NCBI GenBank assembly: GCA_018241165.1
Contig: JAFEEK010000062.1
Location: 1 to 11,594 of the forward strand
Reading direction: 5' to 3'
Source: Pseudomonadota bacterium
GTDB taxonomy: Bacteria; Pseudomonadota; Gammaproteobacteria; Xanthomonadales; Rhodanobacteraceae
Length of the DNA: 11,594 nt
The number at the start of each line of letters is the position of its first letter. The stretch's first letter is position 1. Positions 11,569 to 11,594 of the stretch are shown piece by piece. Below the pieces are notes generated by a model that saw nothing but the letters and a program-made list of their open reading frames with translations, had not been told where the DNA came from and made no database searches. A program made the position numbers and the translations under genes.

Positions 11569-11594
11569 ATGTTTCACTGGCGCTGGATCAATCG
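11569..11594 (+). CDS. Start of an unidentified plus-strand gene (cut by window end)
   Basis: An ATG at 11569 opens a frame reading MFHWRWIN up to the window edge. AGGGAG lies about 10 nt upstream (11553-11558), a usable though distant ribosome binding site. It would be transcribed divergently from the Rieske gene across a gap of about 67 nt. Too little is present to name a product, and the frame may not stay open. Confidence 0.35.

Overview
The window looks like chromosomal DNA from a high-GC gammaproteobacterium of the Xanthomonadales (Xanthomonadaceae or Rhodanobacteraceae). This is inferred from strong GC codon bias, the thiS-thiG-trmB gene order, a TrmB core that reads like xanthomonad TrmB, a RimK very close to the E. 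coli enzyme, and a G+C-rich palindromic intergenic repeat. I see no phage, insertion sequence or CRISPR. Most genes are housekeeping or envelope genes.

Layout. Positions 1-2731 (minus strand) hold a small secreted protein of unknown function, then a BlaI/MecI-type repressor overlapping by 4 nt an M56 (BlaR1-type) membrane metallopeptidase. The peptidase carries a TonB-type C-terminal domain instead of a beta-lactam sensor. A U-tailed hairpin lies at 1-48. Positions 2818-4249 (minus) hold tRNA-Gly(CCC), then 18 nt later an ATP-grasp-associated retropepsin-like protease overlapping rimK by 4 nt; this looks like a tRNA-mRNA operon. Positions 4478-6895 (plus) hold a large secreted FecR-domain protein ending in tandem YRAPQ-type repeats, followed by a clear terminator. 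Positions 6999-10717 (plus) hold thiS, thiG, trmB and an SLC13-type transporter with two internal TrkA-C-like domains. Positions 10809-11162 (plus) hold a small secreted beta-sandwich protein. A small Rieske protein converges on it from the minus strand (11169-11501), and a new plus-strand gene probably begins at 11569.

Functional links. ThiS is the sulfur carrier used by ThiG for the thiamine thiazole ring. RimK adds glutamates to ribosomal protein S6, and its overlapping protease partner is co-translated with it. The BlaI/M56 pair is probably a proteolytically controlled envelope-stress switch, and a perfect 28-bp dyad upstream of blaI is a candidate operator.

Most unusual point. A doublet of inverted palindromic repeats sits inside the 5' end of trmB as an apparent 135-nt, in-frame insertion flanked by a CGCAGT direct repeat. 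The TrmB N-terminal motif (RRVRS / RHIRS) is split and repeated on its two sides. This resembles the in-frame palindromic elements known from Rickettsia.
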